Assembly (NCBI RefSeq): GCF_014170375.1
Contig: NZ_LZZW01000027.1
Location: 1-54,029, forward strand
Length of the DNA: 54,029 nt
Source of the DNA: Variovorax sp. UMC13
GTDB lineage: Bacteria; Pseudomonadota; Gammaproteobacteria; Burkholderiales; Burkholderiaceae_C
Direction of reading: 5' to 3'
The notes beneath the pieces are model-generated. The model saw nothing but the letters and a program-made list of their open reading frames with translations, was not told the origin of the DNA and made no database searches. A program made the translations under genes and the position numbers. How positions within the stretch are numbered: position 1 is the first letter of the stretch; each line of letters starts with the position of its first letter. This document shows, in pieces, positions 9,038 through 17,371 of this stretch.

Positions 9038-9081
9038 GCCCCTCAAGTGTCTGCATGCCGCCGCTGCGCCCCTCATCTGTC
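9038..9081 (+). repeat. trfA-proximal oriV iterons
   Basis: Two IncP-1 iterons remain on the trfA side of the insertion: GCCCCTCAAGTGTC at 9038-9051 and the weaker GCCCCTCATCTGTC at 9068-9081. They match the main oriV cluster at 52409-52694 and were once continuous with it. Confidence 0.75.
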
Positions 9082-9084
9082 AAT

Positions 9085-9115
9085 GAAAAACGGGAGCCTA
9101 GGCCCCCGTTCTCTG
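9085..9115 (-). terminator. Probable trfA terminator
   Basis: Inverted repeat ACGGG...CCCGT followed on the minus strand by TTTTC, just past the trfA stop codon. Confidence 0.5.
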
Positions 9116-9132
9116 TCGCATGTCCACCTGGT

Positions 9133-10002
9133 CTACCGCTGGCAGTAGATCGAGTCACCCTGCACCCATGACAGCTTGATAAGCCCGCTCTGGCTCAACT
9201 CTTCGCACGCCTGGCCGGTCTGCTCGCGCCACTTCTTGAGCCTGGCCGAATCGGACCCGCACATCAGCCTGAACGTCTCCAGTTTCAAGGGGAAGGGTTC
9301 CTTGTGAGAGACGAAGTAATCGAACATGCGCCGGGCAGTAGGGGACAGCTCGCGGTACTTTTCCCACACGAATTTCGAGTAGTGATCGCCGGCAAAAAGC
9401 ACTACCATTTCCTCGTCGATTTCGACCTGGCAGCGCGACGTTTTCTTGCCGCGATCCAGCACGCGGAAGCGATGGATCAGGGACACCGATTCAAGCCGGC
9501 CGATCCGGCCCGAACTGAACTGCATGGCGGTCGCCTGCAGGCGAGTCAGGCACTCTTCGGCCTTGTCGTAGTACCGGCCGTTGATCGGCCAGCCCAGGTC
9601 CGTGCAAAGCTCGTAGAACGTGAAGGAAACGGGCGTACCGACCGGCGAGCGCTTCGCGTATTCAAGAACCTGCTGCCAAACCAGCTCGTCGTCATCGGCC
9701 CGCAGCTCGATCCCGGTATAGGTGATGAGCACGTCCTTATTGACGTGAAAAATTACGTGTTGCTGCCGCACCTCACGCGGGGTCTTCTTGTTCCTGGTCG
9801 TGAAGAGCGCAGCACGCGCCAGGTCGTTCGGCATCGCCCGCATGTCGTCGCCCCAGGGCGCGAGGTCGAACAGCGAAAGCTGCATTGCCTTGATCTGCTC
9901 TTTCGTGTGCTTGAGCAAAGCGGCCTGCTTGACTTCGCTCACCTTGTCGGCGGTCTTCTCGACGGCGGTTTTTCGTTTCGGCGCTGGGGCGGGTGCGGAC
10001 AT
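9133..10002 (-). CDS. trfA: IncP-1 replication initiator TrfA
   Basis: A 289-residue TrfA, the size of the short (TrfA2) form of this family. It binds the oriV iterons and recruits the host replisome. Recognisable family stretches include APWGDDMRAMPNDLARAALF, NKDVLITYTGIELRADDDEL, RFRVLDRGKKTSRCQ and SPTARRMFDYF. I see no in-frame upstream extension giving the long TrfA1 form; in known IncP-1 plasmids that form starts inside ssb, but here the ssb region is degraded. A GGAGG-type site (AGGAACCTCA) precedes the ATG. Transcription comes from the promoter at 10243-10271 under KorA and KorB operators. Confidence 0.97.
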   Translation of the reverse strand: MSAPAPAPKRKTAVEKTADKVSEVKQAALLKHTKEQIKAMQLSLFDLAPWGDDMRAMPNDLARAALFTTRNKKTPREVRQQHVIFHVNKDVLITYTGIELRADDDELVWQQVLEYAKRSPVGTPVSFTFYELCTDLGWPINGRYYDKAEECLTRLQATAMQFSSGRIGRLESVSLIHRFRVLDRGKKTSRCQVEIDEEMVVLFAGDHYSKFVWEKYRELSPTARRMFDYFVSHKEPFPLKLETFRLMCGSDSARLKKWREQTGQACEELSQSGLIKLSWVQGDSIYCQR

Positions 10003-10023
10003 TGAGGTTCCTCCGAATGGAAA

Positions 10024-10212
10024 TTACGCCACGGCAAATGCCAACGGCGGGTGATTCGGCGGCGTAACTCCTGCCGTCGCTCGACGCATCGGTATCAAAA
10101 CAGCCGATTGGACGCCAGGGGAGGGGATCACATCGGCTCTGCAGCTTGATGTATCGCTCGCCCCTTCATCGCGGGTAAAATTACCGATAAATTGGAACCT
10201 GTTTAGGCTCAT
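10024..10212 (-). pseudogene. ssb: Remnant of plasmid ssb
   Basis: A 62-residue frame begins MSLNRFQFIGNFTRD, which matches the start of the IncP-1 single-stranded DNA-binding protein, then departs into unrelated sequence and stops. A normal IncP-1 Ssb is about 113 residues. It occupies the expected place between the trfA promoter and trfA. Most of the OB-fold is missing, so no working Ssb is expected, and with it the TrfA1 start is probably lost. Confidence 0.65.
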
Positions 10213-10242
10213 GCATTGATTTTCTTGCGCTAGAGAACTCGA

Positions 10243-10271
10243 AGTTTAGCTAAACACGGTCTCCCCGTCAA
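10243..10271 (-). promoter_or_regulatory. trfA promoter
   Basis: On the minus strand: -35 TTGACG (10266-10271), 17-bp spacer, -10 TAAACT (10243-10248). The -10 lies in a KorA operator and a KorB operator lies just upstream. Confidence 0.75.
10244..10255. promoter_or_regulatory. KorA operator (trfA/trbA region)
   Basis: Perfect GTTTAGCTAAAC palindrome, the established KorA site, overlapping the trfA -10. Confidence 0.9.
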
Positions 10272-10275
10272 GAAC

Positions 10276-10288
10276 TTTAGCGGCTAAA
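10276..10288. promoter_or_regulatory. KorB operator (trfA/trbA region)
   Basis: Perfect TTTAGCGGCTAAA. It lies between the divergent trfA and trbA genes, where KorB can act on both. Confidence 0.9.
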
Positions 10289-10322
10289 ATTTTGAGCTGC
10301 GGATCGCAAGGCATAGCCGACC

Positions 10323-10700
10323 GTGTACAACCAGATATTCTTTACGAACGTCTTACGCCTGCTCGAAGAGCAAGGGATGACGAAGCATGACCTCGCCGAG
10401 AAGGCAGGAATGTCCATATCATTCCTGTCCGACTTGACCAACGGGAAGGCCAATCCTTCCCTCAAGATCATGGGTTCCATTGCGGACGCCTTGAGCGTCC
10501 CATTGCCGACCCTTTTGGAAATGACTGACTTGGACAAGGCAACGCTGGACGCCTTGTCCGGGGGCAAGGCCCCAAAGAGTCTCCCGGACGGGTTCGCACG
10601 CATAGCGGCGATCCTCAACGAGTACCAGGCATTCACAGTGCGGCAATGGGATGAGGCGAACAGGAAGCAAATAGCCAAAAGTAAAGGCAAAAAGTCCTGA
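10323..10700 (+). CDS. trbA: Transcriptional repressor TrbA
   Basis: A 125-residue repressor of IncP-1 transfer genes. A Cro/CI-type helix-turn-helix is at residues about 8-60 (EEQGMTKHDLAEKAGMSISF, then SDLTNGKANPSLKIM). The C-terminal segment AAILNEYQAFTVRQWDEANR is the dimerisation region shared with KorA and KlcB. It is transcribed divergently from trfA and lies upstream of the trb operon, which it coordinates with replication control. A KorB operator follows the gene at 10716. Confidence 0.95.
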   Translation: MYNQIFFTNVLRLLEEQGMTKHDLAEKAGMSISFLSDLTNGKANPSLKIMGSIADALSVPLPTLLEMTDLDKATLDALSGGKAPKSLPDGFARIAAILNEYQAFTVRQWDEANRKQIAKSKGKKS

Positions 10701-10715
10701 CGCCAGAGGGAAATT

Positions 10716-10728
10716 TTTAGCGGCTAAA
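10716..10728. promoter_or_regulatory. KorB operator upstream of trbB
   Basis: Perfect TTTAGCGGCTAAA between trbA and trbB. KorB bound here is known to repress the trb promoter at a distance in IncP-1 plasmids. Confidence 0.88.
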
Positions 10729-10954
10729 GCCCCCCATTCACGGGGATTGCCGCTTCGCTGGGTAGCAATCCAGCCGCCAGCCAGCCGCGTAACTCGCCAG
10801 CCAGCGCCTCCTTTCACCCTGCAGCCTTCAACCGGGCGCCCCATTTGTCAACAGGGGTAACAGTTCGTTGAAGGCTTTGGCTTGCCTTGCTTTCCTGTTC
10901 GGTATATCGTTTGTCCGTGTAGAATACGACGAAACGAAATGGAACAGGACGGAC
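10729..10954 (+). promoter_or_regulatory. trbB promoter region
   Basis: 226 bp without a gene, holding the start of the trb operon transcript. A plausible -10 is TAGAAT at 10920-10925, 30 bp before the trbB start; its -35 is weak. The segment ACGACGAAACGAAATGGAAC just after it is where I would look for a TrbA operator. Confidence 0.4.
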
Positions 10955-11917
10955 ATGGCAGACACAGAAGACTTCTCAACGCTCAAAGAGCGGGCCAAGA
11001 AGAAATTGGAACGCGACATGGGGCCGCTGCTCTTGGGTGCATTGAATGACCCGCGCACGGTCGAAATCATGCTCAACGCGGACGGCAAGCTGTGGCAGGA
11101 ACGGCTTGGCGAAAAGATGAAGTGCATCGGGTCGCTGCGCGTGGCGCAGTCCGAAGCGATCATCAAAACCATTGCCGGCTACCACGGCAAGGAAGTCACA
11201 CGCGGCAAGCCCATCCTGGAAGGGGAGTTGCCGCTTGATGGCTCGCGCTTCGCGGGCCAGCTCCCCCCGGTTGTGCCTGCGCCCACGTTTGCAATCCGCA
11301 AGAAGGCCGTGGCCATCTTCACGCTGGAGCAATACGTCGAGGCCGGCACCATGACGCAGGGCCAGTACGAGGCCCTGAAAGCCGCCGTCAAGAACCACCG
11401 GAACATCCTGGTGATTGGCGGCACTGGCTCGGGCAAGACCACGCTCGTGAACGCGATCATCAATGAGATGGTGATTTGCGATCCCATGGAGCGCGTTTTC
11501 ATCATCGAAGACACCGGCGAAATTCAATGCGCCGCTGAAAACTTCGTTCAGTACCACACGTCCCTGGAAGTGCCGATGACGGCGCTTCTGAAAGCGACTC
11601 TGCGCATGCGCCCTGACCGGATTCTGGTCGGGGAAGTGCGTGGGGCGGAAGCGTTGGATTTGCTCGATGCCTGGAACACCGGGCACGAGGGTGGGGCGGC
11701 AACGCTCCACGCCAACAACGCAGCCGCTGGCCTGGCTCGTCTGAGGTCGCTCATTACCCGTAATGAGTCGGCACCGGCCGAAATTGAACCGCTGATAGGC
11801 GAGGTGGTTCATGTCGTTGTTCATATCGCCCGCACCCCTGAAGGCGGTCGCCGCATCCAAGAAATCCTTGAGGTTTCCGGGTACGTGGACGGCCGCTACA
11901 TCACCAAAACCCTCTAG
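10955..11917 (+). CDS. trbB: Conjugation ATPase TrbB (VirB11 family)
   Basis: A 320-residue hexameric traffic ATPase at the cytoplasmic base of the mating channel. Walker A GGTGSGKTT is near residue 150, with an Asp box (IIEDTGE) and Walker B-type stretch (RPDRILVGEVRG) after it, then a conserved His (TGHEGGAATLHANNA). I chose the ATG at 10955 (MADTEDF) because it gives exactly the RK2 TrbB length; an upstream ATG at 10868 adds 29 untypical residues. First gene of the trb operon. Confidence 0.96.
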   Translation: MADTEDFSTLKERAKKKLERDMGPLLLGALNDPRTVEIMLNADGKLWQERLGEKMKCIGSLRVAQSEAIIKTIAGYHGKEVTRGKPILEGELPLDGSRFAGQLPPVVPAPTFAIRKKAVAIFTLEQYVEAGTMTQGQYEALKAAVKNHRNILVIGGTGSGKTTLVNAIINEMVICDPMERVFIIEDTGEIQCAAENFVQYHTSLEVPMTALLKATLRMRPDRILVGEVRGAEALDLLDAWNTGHEGGAATLHANNAAAGLARLRSLITRNESAPAEIEPLIGEVVHVVVHIARTPEGGRRIQEILEVSGYVDGRYITKTL

Positions 11918-11928
11918 GAGTATTTCCA

Positions 11929-12357
11929 ATGCAAGCGTCTCTTCTCCGTCCCTTCGCCATCAACCGCACGACGATGTTCTACATCGGCGCGGCGCTGCTG
12001 ATGGTGCTTTTCCTGCTGTCTCCACAGCATGCCTTTGCCTCGGAAGGCACGGGCGGCTCGCTGCCCTATGAAAGCTGGTTGACGAACCTGCGCAATTCCG
12101 TCACCGGCCCCGTGGCCTTCGCGCTGTCGATCATCGGCATCGTGATCGCTGGCGGCGTGCTGATCTTCGGCGGCGACCTGAATGGCTTCTTCCGCACGCT
12201 GATTTTCCTCGTCCTGGTGATGGCCCTCCTGGTCGGCGCGCAGAACGTGATGAGCACCTTCTTCGGCCGTGGCGCTGAGATTGCTGCGCTGGGCGATGCC
12301 GTGATGCACCAGCTCAAGGCCGCATCGGTTCTGACCAACAGCGTCCGCACGGTCTAA
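11929..12357 (+). CDS. trbC: Pilin precursor TrbC (VirB2 family)
   Basis: A 142-residue prepilin. After a long leader the mature part starts at SEGTGGSLPYESWLTNLRNS and has two membrane segments (AFALSIIGIVIAGGVLIFGG and FFRTLIFLVLVMALLVGA). In RP4 the precursor is trimmed and then cyclised by TraF after the Gly in FGRG, before AEIA; that junction is conserved here (FGRG-AEIA). The tail beyond it (DAVMHQLKAASVLTNSVRTV) diverges from RP4, as expected for discarded sequence. It lies 11 bp after trbB. Confidence 0.96.
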   Translation: MQASLLRPFAINRTTMFYIGAALLMVLFLLSPQHAFASEGTGGSLPYESWLTNLRNSVTGPVAFALSIIGIVIAGGVLIFGGDLNGFFRTLIFLVLVMALLVGAQNVMSTFFGRGAEIAALGDAVMHQLKAASVLTNSVRTV

Positions 12358-12359
12358 CG

Positions 12360-12671
12360 ATGGCCCTCCGCACGATCCCCATTCGTCGCGCCGGGAACCG
12401 AGACAACCTGTTCATGGGTGGGGATCGTGAACTGGTGATGTTTTCGGGTCTTCTGGCCTTCGCGCTGATTTTCAGCGCCCAAGAACTGAGGGCAACGGTG
12501 ATCGGGCTTCTGCTGTGGTTCGGTGCGCTCTTCGCGTGCCGGCTCATGGCGAAGTCCGATCCCAAGCTGCGCTTCGTGTACCTGCGTCACCGTAAGTACA
12601 AGGGGTACTACCCAGCGCGCAGCACGCCTTTCCGACTGAACCCGAATAGCCAAGGGAAGCAATACAAATGA
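12360..12671 (+). CDS. trbD: Mating-pair protein TrbD (VirB3 family)
   Basis: A 103-residue inner-membrane protein starting two bases after trbC. It has a basic N-terminus (RTIPIRRAGNRDNLFMGGDR), then paired hydrophobic helices at residues about 21-60, and a basic C-terminus. VirB3-type proteins assist pilus assembly with the VirB4 ATPase. Its stop overlaps the trbE start by 4 bp (ATGA), indicating coupled translation. Confidence 0.93.
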   Translation: MALRTIPIRRAGNRDNLFMGGDRELVMFSGLLAFALIFSAQELRATVIGLLLWFGALFACRLMAKSDPKLRFVYLRHRKYKGYYPARSTPFRLNPNSQGKQYK

Positions 12672-15205
12672 TCGAAGCAATCGCAATTGGCATCGCGGCG
12701 CTCGGTGCCTTGCTGCTGCTCATCCTGTTCGCTCGCATCCGAGCCGTCGATGCGGAATTGAAGCTCAAAAAGCATCGTTCCAAGGACGCCGGCCTGGCCG
12801 ATCTACTCAACTACGCCGCCATGGTCGATGACGGCGTGATCGTGGGTAAGAACGGGTCGTTCATCGCCTCTTGGCTCTACAAGGGCGACGACAACGCAAG
12901 CAGCACCGATGAACAGCGGGAAATGGTGTCGTTCCGCATCAATCAGGCGCTCGCGGGCCTGGGTAACGGCTGGATGCTCCACGTCGATGCCGTGCGCCGG
13001 CCGGCACCCAACTACACCGAAACGGGCCTGTCGCATTTCCCTGATCCGGTGTCGGCCGCCATGGACGAAGAGCGCCGCCGACTCTTCGAGGGCCTGGGCA
13101 CGATGTACGAGGGCTATTTCATCGTCACGATGACCTACTTTCCGCCGCTTCTGGCGCAAAGCAAGTTCGTTGAACTGATGTTCGATGACGAAGCGAAGAC
13201 CCCCGGCAACAAGGCCCGCACGCAAGGCTTGATCGACTACTTCAAGCGCGAATGCACCAGCATCGAATCGCGCCTGTCGTCGGCCGTCAAGCTGCAGCGC
13301 CTGCGTGGCAACAAGGTGGTGAACGAAGACGGCTCCACGGTCACGCATGACGATCTGCTGCGGTGGCTGCAGTTCTGCATCACGGGCATGGATCACCCTG
13401 TGCTGCTGCCCAGCAACCCGATGTACCTGGATGCCGTGATCGGCGGCCAGGAGCTGTTCGGCGGCGTGGTGCCCAAGATCGGCCGCAAGTTCGTCCAGGT
13501 CGTCGCCATTGAGGGCTTTCCTCTGGAGTCAACACCGGGAGTCTTGACCGCCCTGGGCGAGCTGCCCGTCGAATACCGCTGGTCGAGCCGCTTCATCTTC
13601 ATGGACTCGCACGAGGCCGTGAAGCACCTGGACAAGTTCCGCAAGAAGTGGAAGCAAAAAATCCGTGGCTTCTTCGACCAGGTGTTCAACACCAATACCG
13701 GCTCGGTGGACCAGGACGCCATGTCCATGGTGAACGATGCCGAGTCTGCGATTGCCGAGGTCAATAGCGGCCTGGTCGCGGTGGGTTACTACACCAGCGT
13801 CGTCGTCCTGATGGACGAAGACCGCGAAAAGCTGGAAACCTCTGCACGCCAGGTAGAAAAGGCCATCAACCGCCTGGGCTTCGCTGCGCGGATCGAGACA
13901 ATCAACACGCTGGACGCCTACCTGGGAAGCCTTCCGGGCCACGGCGTGGAGAACGTTCGCCGCCCGCTCATCAACACGATGAACCTGGCCGATCTGCTGC
14001 CGACAAGCACGATCTGGACGGGCCTCAACAAAGCGCCTTGCCCGATGTATCCGCCGCTGTCGCCGGCACTCATGCATTGCGTGACGCACGGTGCCACGCC
14101 GTTCCGTCTCAACCTGCATGTGCGCGACCTGGGCCACACCTTCATGTTCGGTCCCACGGGTGCCGGCAAGTCAACGCACCTTGCGTTGATCGCGGCGCAG
14201 CTCCGTCGCTATCAAGGCATGTCGATCTACGCCTTCGACAAAGGCATGTCCATGTACCCCTTGGCCAAGGCCACGGGCGGCAAGCACTTCACCGTGGCGG
14301 CCGATGACGACAAGCTGGCCTTCTGCCCTCTGCAGTTCCTGGAGTCGAAGAGTGATCGGGCTTGGGCGATGGAGTGGATCGACACGATCCTTGCGCTGAA
14401 CAACGTGGAAACCACCCCGGCGCAACGCAATGAGATCGGGAACGCGATCATGAGCATGCACGCCAGCGGAGCGCGCACGCTGTCCGAATTCAGCGTGACG
14501 ATCCAGGATGAAGCGATCCGCGAGGCGATCCGGCAGTACACGGTGGACGGCAACATGGGCCATCTGCTCGATGCCGAAGAAGATGGTTTGTCGCTCACCG
14601 ACTTCACCGTTTTTGAAATCGAAGAGCTGATGAACCTGGGCGAGAAATACGCCCTGCCGACGCTGCTCTACCTGTTCCGCCGCATCGAGCGCAGCCTGAA
14701 AGGCCAGCCGGCCGTCATCATCCTGGACGAAGCCTGGCTGATGCTGGGACACCCGGCGTTCCGCGCCAAGATTCGGGAATGGCTCAAGGTGCTGCGCAAG
14801 GCGAACTGCCTGGTGCTCATGGCAACGCAGAGCCTTTCCGACGCGGCGAACTCGGGCATCTTGGACGTGATCGTGGAATCGACCGCAACCAAGATTTTTC
14901 TGCCCAACGTGTACGCCCGCGATGAGGACACGGCGGCGCTCTATCGCCGCATGGGCCTCAACGCTCGCCAGATTGAGATTCTGGCTACGGCCATTCCGAA
15001 GCGGCAGTACTACTACGTTTCCGAGAACGGCCGGCGACTCTACGACCTGGCTCTAGGCCCGCTGGCCCTGGCGTTCGTCGGCGCGTCCGACAAGGAATCC
15101 GTGGCGGCTATCAAGAGCCTCGAAGCCAAGTTCGGCGATGCCTGGGTGCATGAATGGCTCGCCGGCCGCAATTTGAAACTTTCTGACTATGGGGTGGCAG
15201 CATGA
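12668..15205 (+). CDS. trbE: Conjugation ATPase TrbE (VirB4 family)
   Basis: An 845-residue ATPase that energises pilus assembly and substrate transfer. An N-terminal hydrophobic helix (IGIAALGALLLLILFARIRA) anchors it. Walker A FGPTGAGKSTH is near residue 498, and Walker B AVIILDEAWLML near residue 682 precedes the typical VirB4 stretch VLRKANCLVLMATQSL. It overlaps both trbD and trbF by 4 bp. Confidence 0.97.
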   Translation: MIEAIAIGIAALGALLLLILFARIRAVDAELKLKKHRSKDAGLADLLNYAAMVDDGVIVGKNGSFIASWLYKGDDNASSTDEQREMVSFRINQALAGLGNGWMLHVDAVRRPAPNYTETGLSHFPDPVSAAMDEERRRLFEGLGTMYEGYFIVTMTYFPPLLAQSKFVELMFDDEAKTPGNKARTQGLIDYFKRECTSIESRLSSAVKLQRLRGNKVVNEDGSTVTHDDLLRWLQFCITGMDHPVLLPSNPMYLDAVIGGQELFGGVVPKIGRKFVQVVAIEGFPLESTPGVLTALGELPVEYRWSSRFIFMDSHEAVKHLDKFRKKWKQKIRGFFDQVFNTNTGSVDQDAMSMVNDAESAIAEVNSGLVAVGYYTSVVVLMDEDREKLETSARQVEKAINRLGFAARIETINTLDAYLGSLPGHGVENVRRPLINTMNLADLLPTSTIWTGLNKAPCPMYPPLSPALMHCVTHGATPFRLNLHVRDLGHTFMFGPTGAGKSTHLALIAAQLRRYQGMSIYAFDKGMSMYPLAKATGGKHFTVAADDDKLAFCPLQFLESKSDRAWAMEWIDTILALNNVETTPAQRNEIGNAIMSMHASGARTLSEFSVTIQDEAIREAIRQYTVDGNMGHLLDAEEDGLSLTDFTVFEIEELMNLGEKYALPTLLYLFRRIERSLKGQPAVIILDEAWLMLGHPAFRAKIREWLKVLRKANCLVLMATQSLSDAANSGILDVIVESTATKIFLPNVYARDEDTAALYRRMGLNARQIEILATAIPKRQYYYVSENGRRLYDLALGPLALAFVGASDKESVAAIKSLEAKFGDAWVHEWLAGRNLKLSDYGVAA

Positions 15206-15978
15206 GCTTTGCAGACACGATCAAGGGCTTGATTTTCAAGAAGCCCGCACAGCCGGCTGATCCCCGGCGCGCACCGGATTCGGTGATGGAAGGTGGCCGA
15301 CGCAGGGGCGAGGTCGAAAACCCGTACCTGGCGGCACGCCGCACCTGGAATGAACACGTTGGCGCGGTCGTCTCGTCGCGCCAGACCTGGCAGGTTGTCG
15401 GCATTCTGTCGTTGTTGATCGTCCTGGCCGCCGTGGGCGGGTTGATCCACATCGGCAGTCAATCGAAGTTCGTGCCCTACGTGGTCGAGGTAGACAAGCT
15501 CGGCCAGGCGGTGGCCGTCGCGCCGGCACAGCGAGCCGCTGCAGTCGATCAGCGCGTGGTGCACGCCTCGGTGGCCTCGTTCGTCAGCGATGCCCGCTTG
15601 GTGACGCCTGACGTGGCCTTGCAGCGCAAGGCCGTGTTCCGGCTCTACTCGATGCTTTCGGCCAACGATCCGGCCACGGCCAAGACCAATGAATGGTTGA
15701 ACGGCAGCGAGGACAGCAGCCCGTTCAAGCGCGCCGCGAAGGAAACGGTCAGCACCGAAATTCTCTCGGTGATCCCGCAGACACCCGACACCTGGCAAGT
15801 GGACTGGATGGAGACGACACGCGACCGGCAGGGCGTCGTGAAGGGCCTGCCGGTCCGCATGCGGGCCTTGGTCACGGTCTACACCGTCGCCACCACTCCA
15901 AACACCACGGAAGAGCAAGTGCGCAACAACCCGCTTGGCATCTACGTCCGTGACTTCTCTTGGTCGAAACAGCTTTAA
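15202..15978 (+). CDS. trbF: Mating-pair protein TrbF (VirB8 family)
   Basis: A 258-residue bitopic inner-membrane protein. A cytoplasmic N-terminus with ENPYLAARRTWNEHVGA is followed by one membrane helix (VVGILSLLIVLAAVGGLIHI, residues about 58-78) and a periplasmic VirB8-type domain (VPYVVEVDKLGQAVAVAPA). It starts inside the trbE stop. Confidence 0.95.
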   Translation: MSFADTIKGLIFKKPAQPADPRRAPDSVMEGGRRRGEVENPYLAARRTWNEHVGAVVSSRQTWQVVGILSLLIVLAAVGGLIHIGSQSKFVPYVVEVDKLGQAVAVAPAQRAAAVDQRVVHASVASFVSDARLVTPDVALQRKAVFRLYSMLSANDPATAKTNEWLNGSEDSSPFKRAAKETVSTEILSVIPQTPDTWQVDWMETTRDRQGVVKGLPVRMRALVTVYTVATTPNTTEEQVRNNPLGIYVRDFSWSKQL

Positions 15979-15990
15979 GGGGCAACACTC

Positions 15991-16896
15991 ATGAACAAGT
16001 ATCTTCTCGCTTTGGTCCTGGGCGCTGCGCCCGCATTCGCACTCGCTGCAGGGCCGGCCGGCCCGGCTGACAAGAACCTGGCCGACCTCTATTTCTCCAA
16101 AGACAACCCGACGCTGACGCCGCAGGAAAAAGCGGCCGTCGCCATCGCTCAGAAGTGGCGCGACAACAGCGCGACGGGCATCAAGCCGGTGGCCGGCGCC
16201 GATGGCTCGATCCGCTTCCTGTTCGGTGCGCAGCAGCCCAGCATCGTGTGCGCAGTGCTGCAGGTCTGCGATGTGGAGCTGCAGCCCGGTGAACAGGTCA
16301 ACTCGATCCACCTGGGCGACACCGCCCGGTGGACGGTCGAGCCGGCCATCACGGGCAGCGGCCCGGCCGAAGTGCAGCACCTCATCATCAAGCCGATGGA
16401 CGTGGGCCTGGAAACGTCGCTGATCGTCACCACGAACCGGCGCACGTATCACCTGCGGCTGCGCTCGCATCGCACGGAGTTCATGCCCCGTGTGGCGTTC
16501 ACCTACACGGAAGACGCAATGGCGAAGTGGGACGCCATCAAGACCCGCGAAGTGAAGGAAAAGCAGTCGCGCACGATCCCGCAAACCGGCGAGTACCTGG
16601 GCGATCTGAACTTTGCCTATGACGTGTCGGGATCGGCCGCCTGGAAGCCCGTGCGCGTCTACAACGATGGGACCAAAACCATCATCCAGATGCCCAGCAC
16701 GATGCAGCAGACGGAAGCGCCGACGCTCCTGGTCGTTCGCAAGGATGGCGGCGTTTTCACGGATGAAGAAACCGTGATGGTCAATTACCGCGTGCAGGGT
16801 GACCGCTACATCGTGGACACGGTTTTCGACAAGGCCGTGCTGATTGCCGGCGTCGGCAGCAGCCAAGACCGCGTGACCATCACCAGGGGGAAATAA
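15991..16896 (+). CDS. trbG: Mating-channel protein TrbG (VirB9 family)
   Basis: A 301-residue periplasmic/outer-membrane core component. A cleavable signal peptide (LALVLGAAPAFALAAG) comes first. The N-terminal domain contains VCDVELQPGEQVNSIHLGDT and RWTVEPA, and the C-terminal VirB9 beta-sandwich contains LNFAYDVSG and a PTLLVVRKDGG strand. With TrbH and TrbI it should form the outer-membrane core ring. Confidence 0.95.
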   Translation: MNKYLLALVLGAAPAFALAAGPAGPADKNLADLYFSKDNPTLTPQEKAAVAIAQKWRDNSATGIKPVAGADGSIRFLFGAQQPSIVCAVLQVCDVELQPGEQVNSIHLGDTARWTVEPAITGSGPAEVQHLIIKPMDVGLETSLIVTTNRRTYHLRLRSHRTEFMPRVAFTYTEDAMAKWDAIKTREVKEKQSRTIPQTGEYLGDLNFAYDVSGSAAWKPVRVYNDGTKTIIQMPSTMQQTEAPTLLVVRKDGGVFTDEETVMVNYRVQGDRYIVDTVFDKAVLIAGVGSSQDRVTITRGK

Positions 16897-16898
16897 CC

Positions 16899-17366
16899 AT
16901 GCGCAAGACCGCTTTCCTCGCGCTGCTCGTGGTCGGCCTGGCCGGCTGCGCCACCACTGCGCCATCCACCTACGGCAACTTCACGCAAAGCGCGCCTGCA
17001 GCCTTCAATCAAACGATGGCTGATGACGCCGCGAAGCAGCTCGTTGCCGTGTACCCGCCCGCAAGCACGCGGTTCGATCTGCAGCACGCCACGCCGGATG
17101 CCTTCGGCTCTTCGCTGGTCGAGTCGCTGCGCGCCAAGGGCTACGCCCTCTTGGAGTTCAAACCAGCCGCGCCGGCCTCGGCCGCATCGGCGGCCACGGA
17201 CGCCACGGCGACCGCCGGCAAACCGCTGCGGTACATCCTCGATCAAGCTGAATCGAACCTGTACCGCGTGACCCTGCTGGTGGGCAACCAGTCATTGACC
17301 CGCGCTTACTCGGCTGCACAGAACGGCACTCTGTACCCGGCCGGCGCGTGGGTTCGGAAGGAGTAA
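16899..17366 (+). CDS. trbH: Lipoprotein TrbH (VirB7-like)
   Basis: A 155-residue lipoprotein. The signal peptide ends in a clear lipobox, LAGCATT (cysteine at residue 16). It starts two bases after the trbG stop. VirB7-type lipoproteins stabilise TrbG in the outer membrane, although TrbH is longer than classical VirB7. Confidence 0.92.
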   Translation: MRKTAFLALLVVGLAGCATTAPSTYGNFTQSAPAAFNQTMADDAAKQLVAVYPPASTRFDLQHATPDAFGSSLVESLRAKGYALLEFKPAAPASAASAATDATATAGKPLRYILDQAESNLYRVTLLVGNQSLTRAYSAAQNGTLYPAGAWVRKE

Positions 17367-17371
17367 CGCAC

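Noticed and set aside
15187..16965. Long minus-strand open frame (592 codons)
   Set aside because: It is antisense to trbF, trbG and trbH, all clearly identified.
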